DNA of 64,000 nucleotides from an uncultured Porphyromonadaceae bacterium. Its GTDB lineage: Bacteria; Bacteroidota; Bacteroidia; Bacteroidales; Barnesiellaceae_A. The notes beneath the pieces were generated by a model. It searched no databases and was not told the DNA's origin. It saw only the letters and a program-made list of their open reading frames with translations. The stretch is from assembly GCA_900538705.1 (NCBI GenBank), contig UPZG01000005.1, forward strand, positions 1 through 64,000. Direction: 5' to 3'. Positions 26,319 to 35,373 of the stretch are shown piece by piece. The translations under genes and the position numbers were made by a program. How positions within the stretch are numbered: position 1 is the first letter of the stretch; each line of letters starts with the position of its first letter.

Positions 26319-27446
26319 TTATTTTTTCAATAGAAGGATTAGGTTGATACAAAAATCGAACATCACGATTTTAGCATTGGCATTTTGAGCTATATCGTTG
26401 TTTGCATCCTCCAGTAGTTTTCTTATATCCAACACATTGCGTTCGTTTATGAAGGGAGCGAAACGCGACGAGAACTGCCTTTCCTTTACGTTCATGTAGT
26501 TCAAGTTGGGATATGCAAGGTTATAGATATAATTTTCCCGTATCATACGCTCGGCATACGATAAGAAATGGCGTATGCGCTCACGGCCAAATCCGGCCAC
26601 TTCTTCGCTCCACTCTTTGAGGTCTTTAATGCGCCGCGCATAGGCCAAGCGCATAACCTTCACAAAGAGGTCGAAGTAAGCATCTGTCTCTTCATTGAGA
26701 GAAAGAGCTTCACAAGCATGCAAATAACTACCGCCCGAAAGAGCAGCCACAGCCCGTGCATCGGCCTCGCTCACGCCATACCTATGCTGTAATGCCTCGG
26801 AAATGACATCGACAGGAAGGACATGCATAGCTATTCGTCTCATACGCGATACTACCGTAGGCAACAACTTAGTGGGCTCGTTGCTTACAAAGAAGAAGTA
26901 AGTATGAGGCGATGGCTCTTCCAACAATTTAAGCAACTTATTGGCACACTCGGCATTCATCCGCTCGGGCAGCCACACTATCATAATTTTGTAGGGCGAA
27001 GAGAGGCTCTTCAGGGTCATCTTATGCCAAATTGCATCACTTTCATCGGCATAAATGGCTGCCTGCTTATTATCGGCATTGATAGCTTTCAACCATTTGT
27101 CGATTCCAAAGTAAGGATTCTCTTGTATAAAATGAGTCCATTGCGGCAAATAATTGTCACACAAAGCCTTCTTCTTCTCCTTACCGCGTACGATAGGAAA
27201 TACAAAATGCAAATCGGCATGTGTAAGGGCATTATATTGCATACAAGAGGCACACTTACCACATGCATCGTCAACACCGCGATTGGTGCAATGTATATAT
27301 CGGGCATAGGCCATAGCCATAGCAAACTTGCCTATACCCTCAGGGCCACAAAAGAGTTGTGCATGCGCCATACTGTCAGTTTGGACAGTGCGTATGAGAC
27401 TATCTTTCAGGGTATCATGCCCTACCACATCGCGAAAAAAGAACAT
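26319..27446 (-). CDS. holB: DNA polymerase III delta' subunit (clamp-loader ATPase fold)
   Basis: This 375-residue protein has the Walker A-like GPEGIGK (residues 34-40), a four-Cys zinc site (Cys53, 62, 65 and 68) and sensor regions (LLKLLEEPSPHTYFFFVSN, then SRMRRI). These are typical of delta'/DnaX-like clamp-loader subunits. It would work in the tau/gamma-delta-delta' complex that loads the sliding clamp. The C-terminal 100 residues are diverged, as usual for Bacteroidetes. It starts 33 bases after the small lipoprotein gene. Confidence 0.9.
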   Translation of the reverse strand: MFFFRDVVGHDTLKDSLIRTVQTDSMAHAQLFCGPEGIGKFAMAMAYARYIHCTNRGVDDACGKCASCMQYNALTHADLHFVFPIVRGKEKKKALCDNYLPQWTHFIQENPYFGIDKWLKAINADNKQAAIYADESDAIWHKMTLKSLSSPYKIMIVWLPERMNAECANKLLKLLEEPSPHTYFFFVSNEPTKLLPTVVSRMRRIAMHVLPVDVISEALQHRYGVSEADARAVAALSGGSYLHACEALSLNEETDAYFDLFVKVMRLAYARRIKDLKEWSEEVAGFGRERIRHFLSYAERMIRENYIYNLAYPNLNYMNVKERQFSSRFAPFINERNVLDIRKLLEDANNDIAQNANAKIVMFDFCINLILLLKK

Positions 27447-27479
27447 GGCACCAAGCGGTATTCAATAGAGAAGTTACGA

Positions 27480-27845
27480 CTACGAAACCGAAAAATAGAT
27501 TTGCCGAGTCTCTATGACATTGGTGTAATCACTCAGTCCCAACGACACCCACGAGTCATCTTGCATGGGTAAATGTAAAGCATCTACTTTATTTTTTATA
27601 TCATTACATGCCGACTCAAACCAACTGCGAGCATCCTTTTCAGTTCGCAACTCGGTCTTTGCGCTTTCATTATACTCGGCAACGTACTCGTTCAAAGCAA
27701 TTTGCAACATCAGATTTGCTTGGCTGCTTGTACTCATATCGCTTACTTCTATGCGATATGTCGATTTCACATTCTCGTCGCAACCTGCCAACACGAATGT
27801 CAGGAGTGCGGCGGTAAGTAGAAACAATAATCTTACTTTTTTCAT
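27480..27845 (-). CDS. Small lipoprotein of unknown function
   Basis: This 121-residue protein has a lipoprotein signal ending in the lipobox VLAGC with Cys22 as the lipidation site. The mature part has about 100 residues and is largely helical with no recognised domain. The residues after Cys (DENVK) are not an obvious Bacteroidetes surface-export signal. It lies between pfkA (27 bases upstream) and holB (33 bases downstream), probably in one transcript. The genes do not suggest a shared pathway. Confidence 0.7.
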   Translation of the reverse strand: MKKVRLLFLLTAALLTFVLAGCDENVKSTYRIEVSDMSTSSQANLMLQIALNEYVAEYNESAKTELRTEKDARSWFESACNDIKNKVDALHLPMQDDSWVSLGLSDYTNVIETRQIYFSVS

Positions 27846-27872
27846 CTTAAACTTATATTTACAAATATATAA

Positions 27873-28853
27873 TCAAATAGATAACTTGCGCAGTGTATTC
27901 AGCAACTCACGATTGATAGGTTTGTCATATTTGATGGCTTTGCTGAACGGAACATACACTATTTCGTCGTTACGGATACCTACCATCACATTTCGCTGCC
28001 CATCGAGCAGAGCATCTATGGCTGCTGCACCCATACGACTAGCCAAAATGCGGTCGTGAGCCGTTGGCGAACCGCCACGCTGTATGTGTCCTAAAATTGT
28101 CACACGCACATCATATTGCGGATATTCGTTTTTCACCCTCTCGGCAAGATGCATAGCACCACCCGTAGTTGGGCTCTCGGCTACGAGCACAATACTACTG
28201 TTTTTCGATTTACGAAAACCATTCTTTACCAGCTCTTCCAACTGGTCTATCTCGGTAGATATTTCGGGAATAATCGCTGCTTCGCACCCAGTAGCTATGG
28301 CGCCATTAAGGGCAAGGAAACCGGCATCTCGTCCCATCACCTCTATAAAGAAAAGACGTTCGTGAGAAGTAGCCGTATCACGGATTTTATCGACAGCCTC
28401 CATAATAGTATTAAGTGCCGTATCGTATCCTATGGTATGGTCGGTACCATACAAATCGTTATCGATAGTTCCCGGCAACCCGACTATGGGGAAATCATAT
28501 TCTTGTGCAAAAATACGCGCGCCTGTCAACGAGCCATCACCACCGATAACTACCAAAGCGTCGATATTTTCTTTCATCAACGTATCGTAGGCCTGCTTGC
28601 GACCTTCGGGAGTTTCAAATTCCTTGCAGCGGGCTGTTTTGAGGATGGTACCGCCATGTTGTATAATATTACTTACATTTTCGGTTCTGAAAGGGACTAT
28701 TTCACCGGTAATGAGGCCTCTATAACCCCGATAGATGCCTTTTACTTCAAAACCATTGTAAATAGCCGAACGTGTCACTGCGCGAATGGCAGCATTCATA
28801 CCGGGGGCATCACCTCCCGAGGTGAGTATTCCCACACAATTAATTGTACCCAT
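27873..28853 (-). CDS. pfkA: ATP-dependent 6-phosphofructokinase
   Basis: This 326-residue protein matches bacterial PfkA. It has TSGGDAPGMNAAIRA near residue 11, GGDGSLTGA near 104 and the catalytic loop PGTIDND near 127, in which the Asp acts as base. GGDGS rather than GGDD indicates ATP rather than pyrophosphate as phosphoryl donor. It phosphorylates fructose 6-phosphate in glycolysis. Its length equals the usual 320. It is the first gene of the unit leading into the lipoprotein and holB. Confidence 0.96.
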   Translation of the reverse strand: MGTINCVGILTSGGDAPGMNAAIRAVTRSAIYNGFEVKGIYRGYRGLITGEIVPFRTENVSNIIQHGGTILKTARCKEFETPEGRKQAYDTLMKENIDALVVIGGDGSLTGARIFAQEYDFPIVGLPGTIDNDLYGTDHTIGYDTALNTIMEAVDKIRDTATSHERLFFIEVMGRDAGFLALNGAIATGCEAAIIPEISTEIDQLEELVKNGFRKSKNSSIVLVAESPTTGGAMHLAERVKNEYPQYDVRVTILGHIQRGGSPTAHDRILASRMGAAAIDALLDGQRNVMVGIRNDEIVYVPFSKAIKYDKPINRELLNTLRKLSI

Positions 28854-28947
28854 ATTACTTACCCATTGATTGTTTGTTGCTTTTGCAAAGATGACACCTC
28901 ACTACGTTTTATTGTCTAAGCATAGCTGCAGTAACACTTTGCACCTA

Positions 28948-28955
28948 CAAAGATA
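28948..28955 (-). promoter_or_regulatory. -7 box of pfkA
   Basis: TATCTTTG on the minus strand, 94 bases before the pfkA start. A weaker CATCTTTG lies closer, near 28887. The 211-base gap to prfC contains no clear hairpin terminator. Confidence 0.5.
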
Positions 28956-29064
28956 ACGAATAATAAAATTTACTGCCCTATCAGCACGGTAAATTTATTT
29001 TTTACTTTCATTAAATCTGCGTCGATGGCTGTCATAATGAAACATAATACCCTCACATCCATTA

Positions 29065-30642
29065 TCAGAACTCAGACGTAAAATGGAATCGTATGTGAGG
29101 AAAATCACTCTGCGCCATCTGCAATACATACCCCGAATCGGCCATAAAGACATCACGACCCTCTTTATCGGCACAGATAAATTGGGCTTTACGACGTTTG
29201 AAATTATTCAGTTCCTCTTCATCGTCACTCTCTATCCAACAAGCCTTATATAGATTGATAGGTTCCCAGCGGCATTGTGCACCATACTCGTGCAGCAAAC
29301 GGTATTGTATAACCTCAAACTGCAATTGCCCTACTGTACCTATGATTTTTCGGCCATTGAAACAGCTGACAAACAGCTGAGCCACGCCCTCATCCATCAG
29401 TTGGTCTATACCTTTCTGCAATTGCTTTGCCTTCATTGGGTCGGCATTCTCGATATATTTGAATAACTCGGGCGAGAAACTTGGCAAGCCTTTGAAGTGT
29501 AATTCTTCGCCTTCGGTAAGCGTATCACCTATCTTGAAATTACCGGTATCCGGCAATCCGACGATATCGCCGGGAAAAGCCTCATCGACCACCGATTTTT
29601 TTTGTGCCATAAAGGCCGTTGGGCTGCTGAAACGCATCATCTTGCCGCTACGTATGTGCTTATAGTTGGCATTACGTTCAAAATGCCCCGAACAAACCTT
29701 TACAAAGGCGATGCAACTACGATGGTTCGGGTCCATATTGGCATGTATCTTAAAGACAAAGCCTGTGAATTTTTCTTCAGAAGGATACACCGTACGCTCT
29801 ACTGCATTGACCGGACGCGGAGCGGGTGCTATTTGCACAAAACAGTCGAGTAACTCTTTGACGCCAAACATATTGAGAGCTGAGCCAAAAAATACAGGCG
29901 CTAATTTCCCCGATAGATAATCGGCAACCTCAAAATCGGGATAAACACCATTGAGCAACTCCAAATCAGCGCGCAACTTTTCGGCCTCAGTAGCACCGAT
30001 ATATTCTTCAAGTTCAGATGACTCTAAGTCTACCTCTACACGCTCGGTAACGACTTGCTTATTGGGAGTAAACAAATTGAGATTATTCTCATACATATTA
30101 TATACCCCCTTGAAGGTTGCCCCTATTCCTATAGGCCATGAAAGAGGACGCACGCCTATTTTCAACTCACTCTCAAGTTCATCAAGAATATCGAAAGCAT
30201 CGCGACCTTCACGATCAAGTTTGTTGACAAAAACAATAACCGGCGTATTGCGCATACGGCACACCTCCATAAGCTTGCGGGTCTGTTGCTCAACGCCCTT
30301 GGCTACATCGACAACAATAATGACACTATCTACAGCCGTAAGGGTACGATAGGTATCCTCGGCAAAATCTTGGTGACCGGGTGTATCGAGAATATTTATC
30401 TTATAATCGCCATAGTTAAATCCCATCACCGATGTAGCCACCGATATACCACGTTGTTTCTCTATTTCCATCCAGTCGCTGGTAGCAGTCCGTTTTATTT
30501 TATTGGATTTCACAGCTCCGGCTATGTGAATAGCACCACCAAAAAGCAATAGTTTCTCGGTAAGCGTTGTTTTACCGGCATCGGGGTGACTTATAATTGC
30601 AAAAGTGCGGCGTTTAGCTATTTCGTCAGTAAGAATACTCAT
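29065..30642 (-). CDS. prfC: Peptide chain release factor 3
   Basis: This 525-residue translational GTPase has G1 HPDAGKTT (residues 19-26), G3 DTPGHQDF and G4 NKLD. It has RF3-specific features such as the IHIAGAVK segment and the C-terminal QLQFEVIQYRL. RF3 recycles RF1 and RF2 after peptide release. Its length is the same as E. coli RF3 (529). It starts 45 bases after the DUF4924 gene and is probably in the same transcript. Confidence 0.96.
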   Translation of the reverse strand: MSILTDEIAKRRTFAIISHPDAGKTTLTEKLLLFGGAIHIAGAVKSNKIKRTATSDWMEIEKQRGISVATSVMGFNYGDYKINILDTPGHQDFAEDTYRTLTAVDSVIIVVDVAKGVEQQTRKLMEVCRMRNTPVIVFVNKLDREGRDAFDILDELESELKIGVRPLSWPIGIGATFKGVYNMYENNLNLFTPNKQVVTERVEVDLESSELEEYIGATEAEKLRADLELLNGVYPDFEVADYLSGKLAPVFFGSALNMFGVKELLDCFVQIAPAPRPVNAVERTVYPSEEKFTGFVFKIHANMDPNHRSCIAFVKVCSGHFERNANYKHIRSGKMMRFSSPTAFMAQKKSVVDEAFPGDIVGLPDTGNFKIGDTLTEGEELHFKGLPSFSPELFKYIENADPMKAKQLQKGIDQLMDEGVAQLFVSCFNGRKIIGTVGQLQFEVIQYRLLHEYGAQCRWEPINLYKACWIESDDEEELNNFKRRKAQFICADKEGRDVFMADSGYVLQMAQSDFPHIRFHFTSEF

Positions 30643-30687
30643 AGGGTAATTATATATGTATGATTGGTTAATTCTGAAGAATAGTAA

Positions 30688-31233
30688 TTATAACTCCAAC
30701 TCTCCTTTTTTGTCAAGATTGTATTTTTCGGCAAGCGTCATGATGAAGGCCGATATATCTTTCATCGCTTTTTGCGTTTCGGAGCTTATCTCCTTATGTT
30801 GCAAGCGTAGCAAAAGTATGCCATATAAAGCATTGAAACAGGTCTCCAATTCTCCTACCGAGTCGGCCTTCGATTTAGAACGCAACTCTACAATATAGGG
30901 CAATGCCTTGTAAAAGGCTGCCGTATAGAAGGGTTCTCGAGGCGAACGCAGCAGTCGAAGGTGCAAATCGGTAAGCTCAATAATAACGTTTTTGTTGATT
31001 TGCAAATGACCCTTCTCTGTCACACCCTCGGTACGCATCATATCGATAAGGCTCTCGTACCAGTCACGCAATTGCTTGCGCTGCTCATCTGTCAAGCCGC
31101 TATACTGGTCTATAATTTCATGTTGTATACGGTCTATATCCAACTGGCTGGCACGTATTATATCCTCTATCTGCCACATATAGAGCAGGTACTCGGCAAT
31201 ATTTTCTTTTTTCTTGGCACTTGCTGTAAACAT
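30688..31233 (-). CDS. DUF4924 family protein
   Basis: This 181-residue protein resembles the Bacteroidetes-restricted DUF4924 family, whose N terminus reads like KKKENIAEYLLYMWQIED here. It is hydrophilic and helical, without a signal peptide, and the function is unknown. I chose ATG at 31233 (MFTASAKKKEN), because upstream in-frame starts add an unlikely hydrophobic extension. A TACCTTTG box lies 103 bases upstream, facing the promoter of the divergent chromate-transporter genes. prfC follows on the same strand. Confidence 0.75.
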   Translation of the reverse strand: MFTASAKKKENIAEYLLYMWQIEDIIRASQLDIDRIQHEIIDQYSGLTDEQRKQLRDWYESLIDMMRTEGVTEKGHLQINKNVIIELTDLHLRLLRSPREPFYTAAFYKALPYIVELRSKSKADSVGELETCFNALYGILLLRLQHKEISSETQKAMKDISAFIMTLAEKYNLDKKGELEL

Positions 31234-31336
31234 ATAGTCAAAAACTATAATTATAGTAATAGGGCAACGCATGTCCATATCTACAATATAACACAACGGA
31301 GTGCAGATAGGCTCACAGCGACGCCTTTTCGGGATG

Positions 31337-31344
31337 CAAAGGTA
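31337..31344 (-). promoter_or_regulatory. -7 box of the DUF4924-prfC unit
   Basis: TACCTTTG on the minus strand. It lies only 13 bases from the opposed plus-strand -7 box at 31358-31365, so the two polymerase footprints must overlap. Confidence 0.6.
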
Positions 31345-31357
31345 ATATAAAAATGCT

Positions 31358-31365
31358 TACCTTTG
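31358..31365 (+). promoter_or_regulatory. -7 box of the CHR transporter genes
   Basis: TACCTTTG, with the start codon at 31383. The predicted leader is only about 10 bases. It overlaps the footprint of the divergent promoter at 31337-31344. Confidence 0.65.
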
Positions 31366-31382
31366 CGCGCAGCTAACAGTAT

Positions 31383-31964
31383 ATGAATAGAATGAAGGTA
31401 AACTTATATTGGCAATTATTTACCACGTTTTTCAAGATAGGTGGCTTCACCTTTGGCGGGGGATGGGCTATGATACCACTCATAGAACGTGAAGTGGTAG
31501 ATAAATATCATTGGATAGAAAAAGAAGAGTTCTTGGACGAACTTGCTGTGGCTCAATCCATGCCAGGAATATTGGCCGTAAACATATCGGTGTTGGTAGG
31601 TAACAAACTTCGAGGGTTGAAAGGGAGCCTCATTGCGGCAACAGGTACAATATTACCCAGCTTCGTAGCCATATTACTGATAGCCATATTCTTCTCTCAT
31701 ATTTACAATAACCCTACAGTAGCCAGTATCTTCAAAGGAATACGTCCTGCAGTGGTAGCCCTTATTCTTGCTCCGGTCATTACAACGGCCAAAGCAGCTC
31801 ACCTGAAAAAATGGACATTGCTCATACCCGTAGTAGTGGCACTTGCCATTTGGAAGGGAGGCATATCACCCATCCTCTTTATTATTTTAGGGGGCTTGGG
31901 GGGCTATTTGTATTACCTTCTCTCACAAAAGCACAAAAACAAAGAAACAAAACGAAACAAGTAG
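31383..31964 (+). CDS. CHR-family (chromate) transporter, first half-size subunit
   Basis: This 193-residue membrane protein has one CHR domain, with the signature FKIGGFTFGGGWAMIPLIERE at its N terminus and AQSMPGILAVNIS after it. Together with the next gene it forms a short-chain CHR pair, which replaces the single two-domain ChrA. Characterised pairs export chromate, but in anaerobes the natural substrate may be another anion. A second ATG lies 9 bases downstream. It ends 6 bases before its partner. Confidence 0.9.
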   Translation: MNRMKVNLYWQLFTTFFKIGGFTFGGGWAMIPLIEREVVDKYHWIEKEEFLDELAVAQSMPGILAVNISVLVGNKLRGLKGSLIAATGTILPSFVAILLIAIFFSHIYNNPTVASIFKGIRPAVVALILAPVITTAKAAHLKKWTLLIPVVVALAIWKGGISPILFIILGGLGGYLYYLLSQKHKNKETKRNK

Positions 31965-31970
31965 ACAACG

Positions 31971-32519
31971 ATGATAGTATATCTGAATCTTTTTCTCACC
32001 TATCTGAAAATAGGGTTGTTCGGATTTGGTGGAGGCTACGCAATGCTATCGCTCATACAGCATGAGGCAGTAGAGGTTGTGCATTGGGGCGAAGAATCGC
32101 CATGGATAAGCCCTACTGAATTTACCGATATTGTAGCCATTTCGCAGATGACACCTGGCCCCATAGGCATCAACAGCGCCACATACATAGGCTATACAGT
32201 AACAGGGAATATATGGGGTTCGGTGATAGCTACCTTTGCCGTATGCCTGCCATCGTTTCTACTGGTGCTTATGGTAAGCCGCTTTATCCTTAAACATAAA
32301 GACCACCCTATTATAAAAAGCATATTTGCAGGACTTCGTCCCGTAGTGGTAGGCCTGATAGGTGCAGCCGCTCTACTGTTAATGAATCGTGAAAATTTTA
32401 CCGACAATACTTTCAGTATCGCAATTGCAGCCATAGCATTTGCCCTTACTTATTTTACCAAAGTACATCCTATCATGGTTATTGTTTTAGCAGGAATTGC
32501 AGGATACATTATTTATTGA
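31971..32519 (+). CDS. CHR-family (chromate) transporter, second half-size subunit
   Basis: This 182-residue partner of the preceding CHR protein has the same domain in the other membrane orientation expected for such pairs. The signature is LKIGLFGFGGGYAMLSLIQHE, followed by SQMTPGPIGINSATYIGY. About six hydrophobic segments are visible. Spacing of 6 bases to the first subunit and 10 bases to folC indicates one transcript. The substrate is inferred from the family only. Confidence 0.9.
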   Translation: MIVYLNLFLTYLKIGLFGFGGGYAMLSLIQHEAVEVVHWGEESPWISPTEFTDIVAISQMTPGPIGINSATYIGYTVTGNIWGSVIATFAVCLPSFLLVLMVSRFILKHKDHPIIKSIFAGLRPVVVGLIGAAALLLMNRENFTDNTFSIAIAAIAFALTYFTKVHPIMVIVLAGIAGYIIY

Positions 32520-32529
32520 ACTCACATTT

Positions 32530-33822
32530 ATGAAAACATACGAAGAGCAAATTTCAGAATTATACAACCGGTTTCCTATGTATCAACAGGTAGGAGCCGG
32601 AGCCTATAAACCGGGATTGGAAAATGCCGAGTGTTTAGACCATTATTTCGGTTATCCTCACCGTCAGTTTAAGTGCATACACGTGGCCGGTACCAACGGG
32701 AAGGGGTCGACATCGCATCTACTGGCTGCCATACTTGCATGCAGCGGTTATAAAACAGGATTATACACATCGCCACACCTCACCGACTTCAGAGAACGTA
32801 TCAAAATCAACGGTCAGATGATTCCTCGTGAGCAAGTATCGGCATTCCTTACACAACATGCCGATGCGGCCTTCTCTTTCAGGCCATCGTTCTTCGAGTT
32901 GACAACCTTTATGGCATTCGACTATTTTGCATCGCAACAGATTGATGTTGCCGTTATAGAGGTAGGCTTAGGCGGTCGATTGGATACAACCAATGTAATT
33001 ACCCCCGAACTGAGCATCATCACTAATATAAGCCTCGACCACGTACAAATGTTAGGACACGATTTACCAAGCATTGCACGCGAAAAGGCCGGTATCATAA
33101 AGCAACACATTCCGGTAGTGATAGGCGAAGCTACGACCGAAACAAGAGATGTATTCGACGAGAAAGCCTGGTCGTGTAATGCTCCCATTTTTTATGCTGA
33201 GGAGAAAAAACGTTTTACACAAGCCGAAGCTCTGCATCAAGGATGGCTATACAAAAATACGTTGGCTGGCGATATATGGGGCGAACTGGGTGGAGAATAC
33301 CAAAAGAAAAATACAGCGACAGTACTTACAGCCATAGAAATACTGAGAGAGAGGGGCTTTGCCATCACTGACGAAGCCATAAAAGAAGGTTTTGCCCACG
33401 TAACAACCCTCACCGGTCTACAAGGCCGTTGGCAAATAGTATCGACTTCGCCTACCGTAATATGCGACACAGGGCACAATACCGGCGGTATGCAATATAT
33501 CGCAAAACAATTAAACGGAACTCCTCACAAAGAGTTACGTATAGTCATAGGCATGGTCAACGACAAAGATATTTCGGGGGTCATAGCCATGCTGCCAACC
33601 CAAGCTACCTATTATTTCACTCAAGCGTCGGTAGCCCGCGCCATGAAAGCCGAAGAAATTGCCCGCATAGGAGCAGAACACGGACTGAAAGGGACTAGCC
33701 ATACCACGGTCGCCGAAGCATACCAGGCAGCACGTGCCGACAGTAACAGCGACGACGTCATATTTGTAGGAGGTAGCACATTTGTGGTTGCTGACTTCCT
33801 TAAAGATTGTGTTGAGAAATAA
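32530..33822 (+). CDS. folC: Bifunctional folylpolyglutamate/dihydrofolate synthase
   Basis: This 430-residue Mur-ligase-fold protein has the P-loop HVAGTNGKGSTSH (near residue 53), the TSPHLTDFRERI motif typical of FolC and VIEVGLGGRLDTTN. It adds glutamate to dihydropteroate and then to folates. I chose the ATG at 32530 (MKTYEEQISELYNRFP), which fits the family N terminus; an upstream in-frame start at 32497 would overlap the CHR gene. It is third in the CHR-folC unit, which looks like an accidental grouping. It converges on the MerR gene with a 22-base gap. Confidence 0.94.
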   Translation: MKTYEEQISELYNRFPMYQQVGAGAYKPGLENAECLDHYFGYPHRQFKCIHVAGTNGKGSTSHLLAAILACSGYKTGLYTSPHLTDFRERIKINGQMIPREQVSAFLTQHADAAFSFRPSFFELTTFMAFDYFASQQIDVAVIEVGLGGRLDTTNVITPELSIITNISLDHVQMLGHDLPSIAREKAGIIKQHIPVVIGEATTETRDVFDEKAWSCNAPIFYAEEKKRFTQAEALHQGWLYKNTLAGDIWGELGGEYQKKNTATVLTAIEILRERGFAITDEAIKEGFAHVTTLTGLQGRWQIVSTSPTVICDTGHNTGGMQYIAKQLNGTPHKELRIVIGMVNDKDISGVIAMLPTQATYYFTQASVARAMKAEEIARIGAEHGLKGTSHTTVAEAYQAARADSNSDDVIFVGGSTFVVADFLKDCVEK

Positions 33823-33844
33823 CCGGCCGAATCGTAATTGCCTG

Positions 33845-34210
33845 CTACTTATCTCGTGGAATAAGCTTTTCCAACTCATCGACAATACTCGACAGTTGGG
33901 CACGAATAGCGTATAGTCGTTCTAAGGCATCCTGTTTTTTCATTTCCGGATGACGACGACGTTGCAAATGCCGTTTTACCCCCTCGATAGTATACCCTTC
34001 TTGCTTGACAAGGCGATAGATAAGACGCAATTCATGCATATCCTCTGCGGTATATTTACGGGTTCCTCCCCTACTCTTGCGAGGATTGACCGTGGGCAAC
34101 TCTTTTTCCCAATACCGCAATGTCGAGGGTGGTATATCGAGCATACGAGACACCTCGGTAATAGAGTAAAACATCTTTGCATTGCCATCACCGGCATCAT
34201 TCTTATCCAT
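33845..34210 (-). CDS. MerR-family transcriptional regulator
   Basis: This 121-residue protein has a winged-helix MerR DNA-binding domain (about residues 13-80: YSITEVSRMLDIPPSTLRYWE, then RKYTAEDMHELRLIYRL) and a short C-terminal coiled coil. It has no Cys pair or large ligand domain, so it is a small MerR-type regulator without an obvious metal sensor. It starts 4 bases after the M23 peptidase stop and is co-transcribed with it. Its targets are unknown; control of envelope genes is possible from context. Confidence 0.88.
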   Translation of the reverse strand: MDKNDAGDGNAKMFYSITEVSRMLDIPPSTLRYWEKELPTVNPRKSRGGTRKYTAEDMHELRLIYRLVKQEGYTIEGVKRHLQRRRHPEMKKQDALERLYAIRAQLSSIVDELEKLIPRDK

Positions 34211-34214
34211 AAAA

Positions 34215-35183
34215 TCAATCCATTACACGTCCTTGGTTCTCGGCAATCTGTATCATGCGGTCATACTCCTCGGGCGTAAGATCCATAAAATAGTAGTTGA
34301 CAGGATTCTGCACCTGACCTTTATATATTACCTCATAATGCAAGTGAGGTCCTGTACTTTTACCGGTATTACCTACCTTGCCAATATTTTCGCCTCTGAC
34401 AACTTGCTGTCCTTTTGAAACCATAATCTGGCTCAAATGAGCATAACGGGTTATATATCCGTATCCGTGGTCGAGCACAATGGTATTGCCATAACCTTGC
34501 TGCCAACCGGTTTCCTTGACAACAGCATTACCCGTAGCATATACCGGCGTGCCAATAGCTGCGCTGAAATCCATACCTTCGTGAAACTTACGAGTATTGT
34601 AAATAGGGTCGACACGCCATCCATAACCCGAAGCGGTATGTTTAAGATCTTTATTCGATACGGGCTGAATAGCCGGCAAATGCTTGATACGGTCTTCTTG
34701 CTGGTAAGCTAAATCTACCAATTCATTAAACGAATTGTTTTGCACGTATAAGTTGCGATACAAGAGATCGACTTTCCTCGTCAACGATGCCACCAACTCT
34801 CCGTCGGGCATACGCAACAATTCATCATAACGAGCTGTATTGCCGCCGGCATTACGCACATCGTCGGCAATAGGATCGGCCTGCAATATAACACGATAGA
34901 GGTTGTTATCACGTTGTTTAATATCGTCCAGTACAACCATAATATCGTCGACACGACGCGAGAGAAGCTTGTATTGCGACTCTAACTGAGCATTCTCATA
35001 TTGGAGTACCCGCTCCTTTGGCGAACCGAAAAAGAAATATATTACAAGCAACAATATGGCACCCAAAAATGCACTAAGCAAAAGATGTCGTATTACCGAC
35101 CAACTTTTCTTCCATAGGGAGTGGCGCACGGGGTCGTATGTAAGTGTTTGAGGATTAAATATATAAAATCTTCTCTTTCCCAT
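34215..35183 (-). CDS. Membrane-anchored M23 peptidase
   Basis: This 322-residue protein has one transmembrane segment (about residues 29-52), a coiled-coil region (60-110) and a C-terminal M23/LytM domain. Metal ligands are His and Asp in FHEGMDF and the HxH in GPHLHYEV, so the zinc site is complete and endopeptidase activity on peptidoglycan is plausible. The layout is like Bacteroidetes M23 proteins thought to act in division or wall turnover. It forms a two-gene unit with the downstream MerR gene. Confidence 0.9.
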   Translation of the reverse strand: MGKRRFYIFNPQTLTYDPVRHSLWKKSWSVIRHLLLSAFLGAILLLVIYFFFGSPKERVLQYENAQLESQYKLLSRRVDDIMVVLDDIKQRDNNLYRVILQADPIADDVRNAGGNTARYDELLRMPDGELVASLTRKVDLLYRNLYVQNNSFNELVDLAYQQEDRIKHLPAIQPVSNKDLKHTASGYGWRVDPIYNTRKFHEGMDFSAAIGTPVYATGNAVVKETGWQQGYGNTIVLDHGYGYITRYAHLSQIMVSKGQQVVRGENIGKVGNTGKSTGPHLHYEVIYKGQVQNPVNYYFMDLTPEEYDRMIQIAENQGRVMD

Positions 35184-35286
35184 TTTCTATTATTTCATAA
35201 ATGAGCATGACCGCTTATAAAAAGAAAAAAGCTGATAGCTACATACTTTTTTGATGCCTGATAGGCACAAAATTAATATTTTGAGC

Positions 35287-35294
35287 TATTTTTG
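35287..35294 (+). promoter_or_regulatory. -7 box of alaS
   Basis: TATTTTTG, 79 bases before the alaS start. No TTTG at the ideal spacing is seen. The gap 35184-35373 holds no other signal that I recognise. Confidence 0.5.
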
Positions 35295-35373
35295 CAAACG
35301 GTTTTCAAAAATAAATTTACCTTGCCAGAACATTGTTCTACGATGTGATAATATAACATTTATTATAAAGTTT

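Noticed and set aside
31383..32519. chrA broken into two parts by a frameshift
   Set aside because: Two half-size CHR proteins with their own starts are a known normal arrangement, and each half has a full CHR signature.
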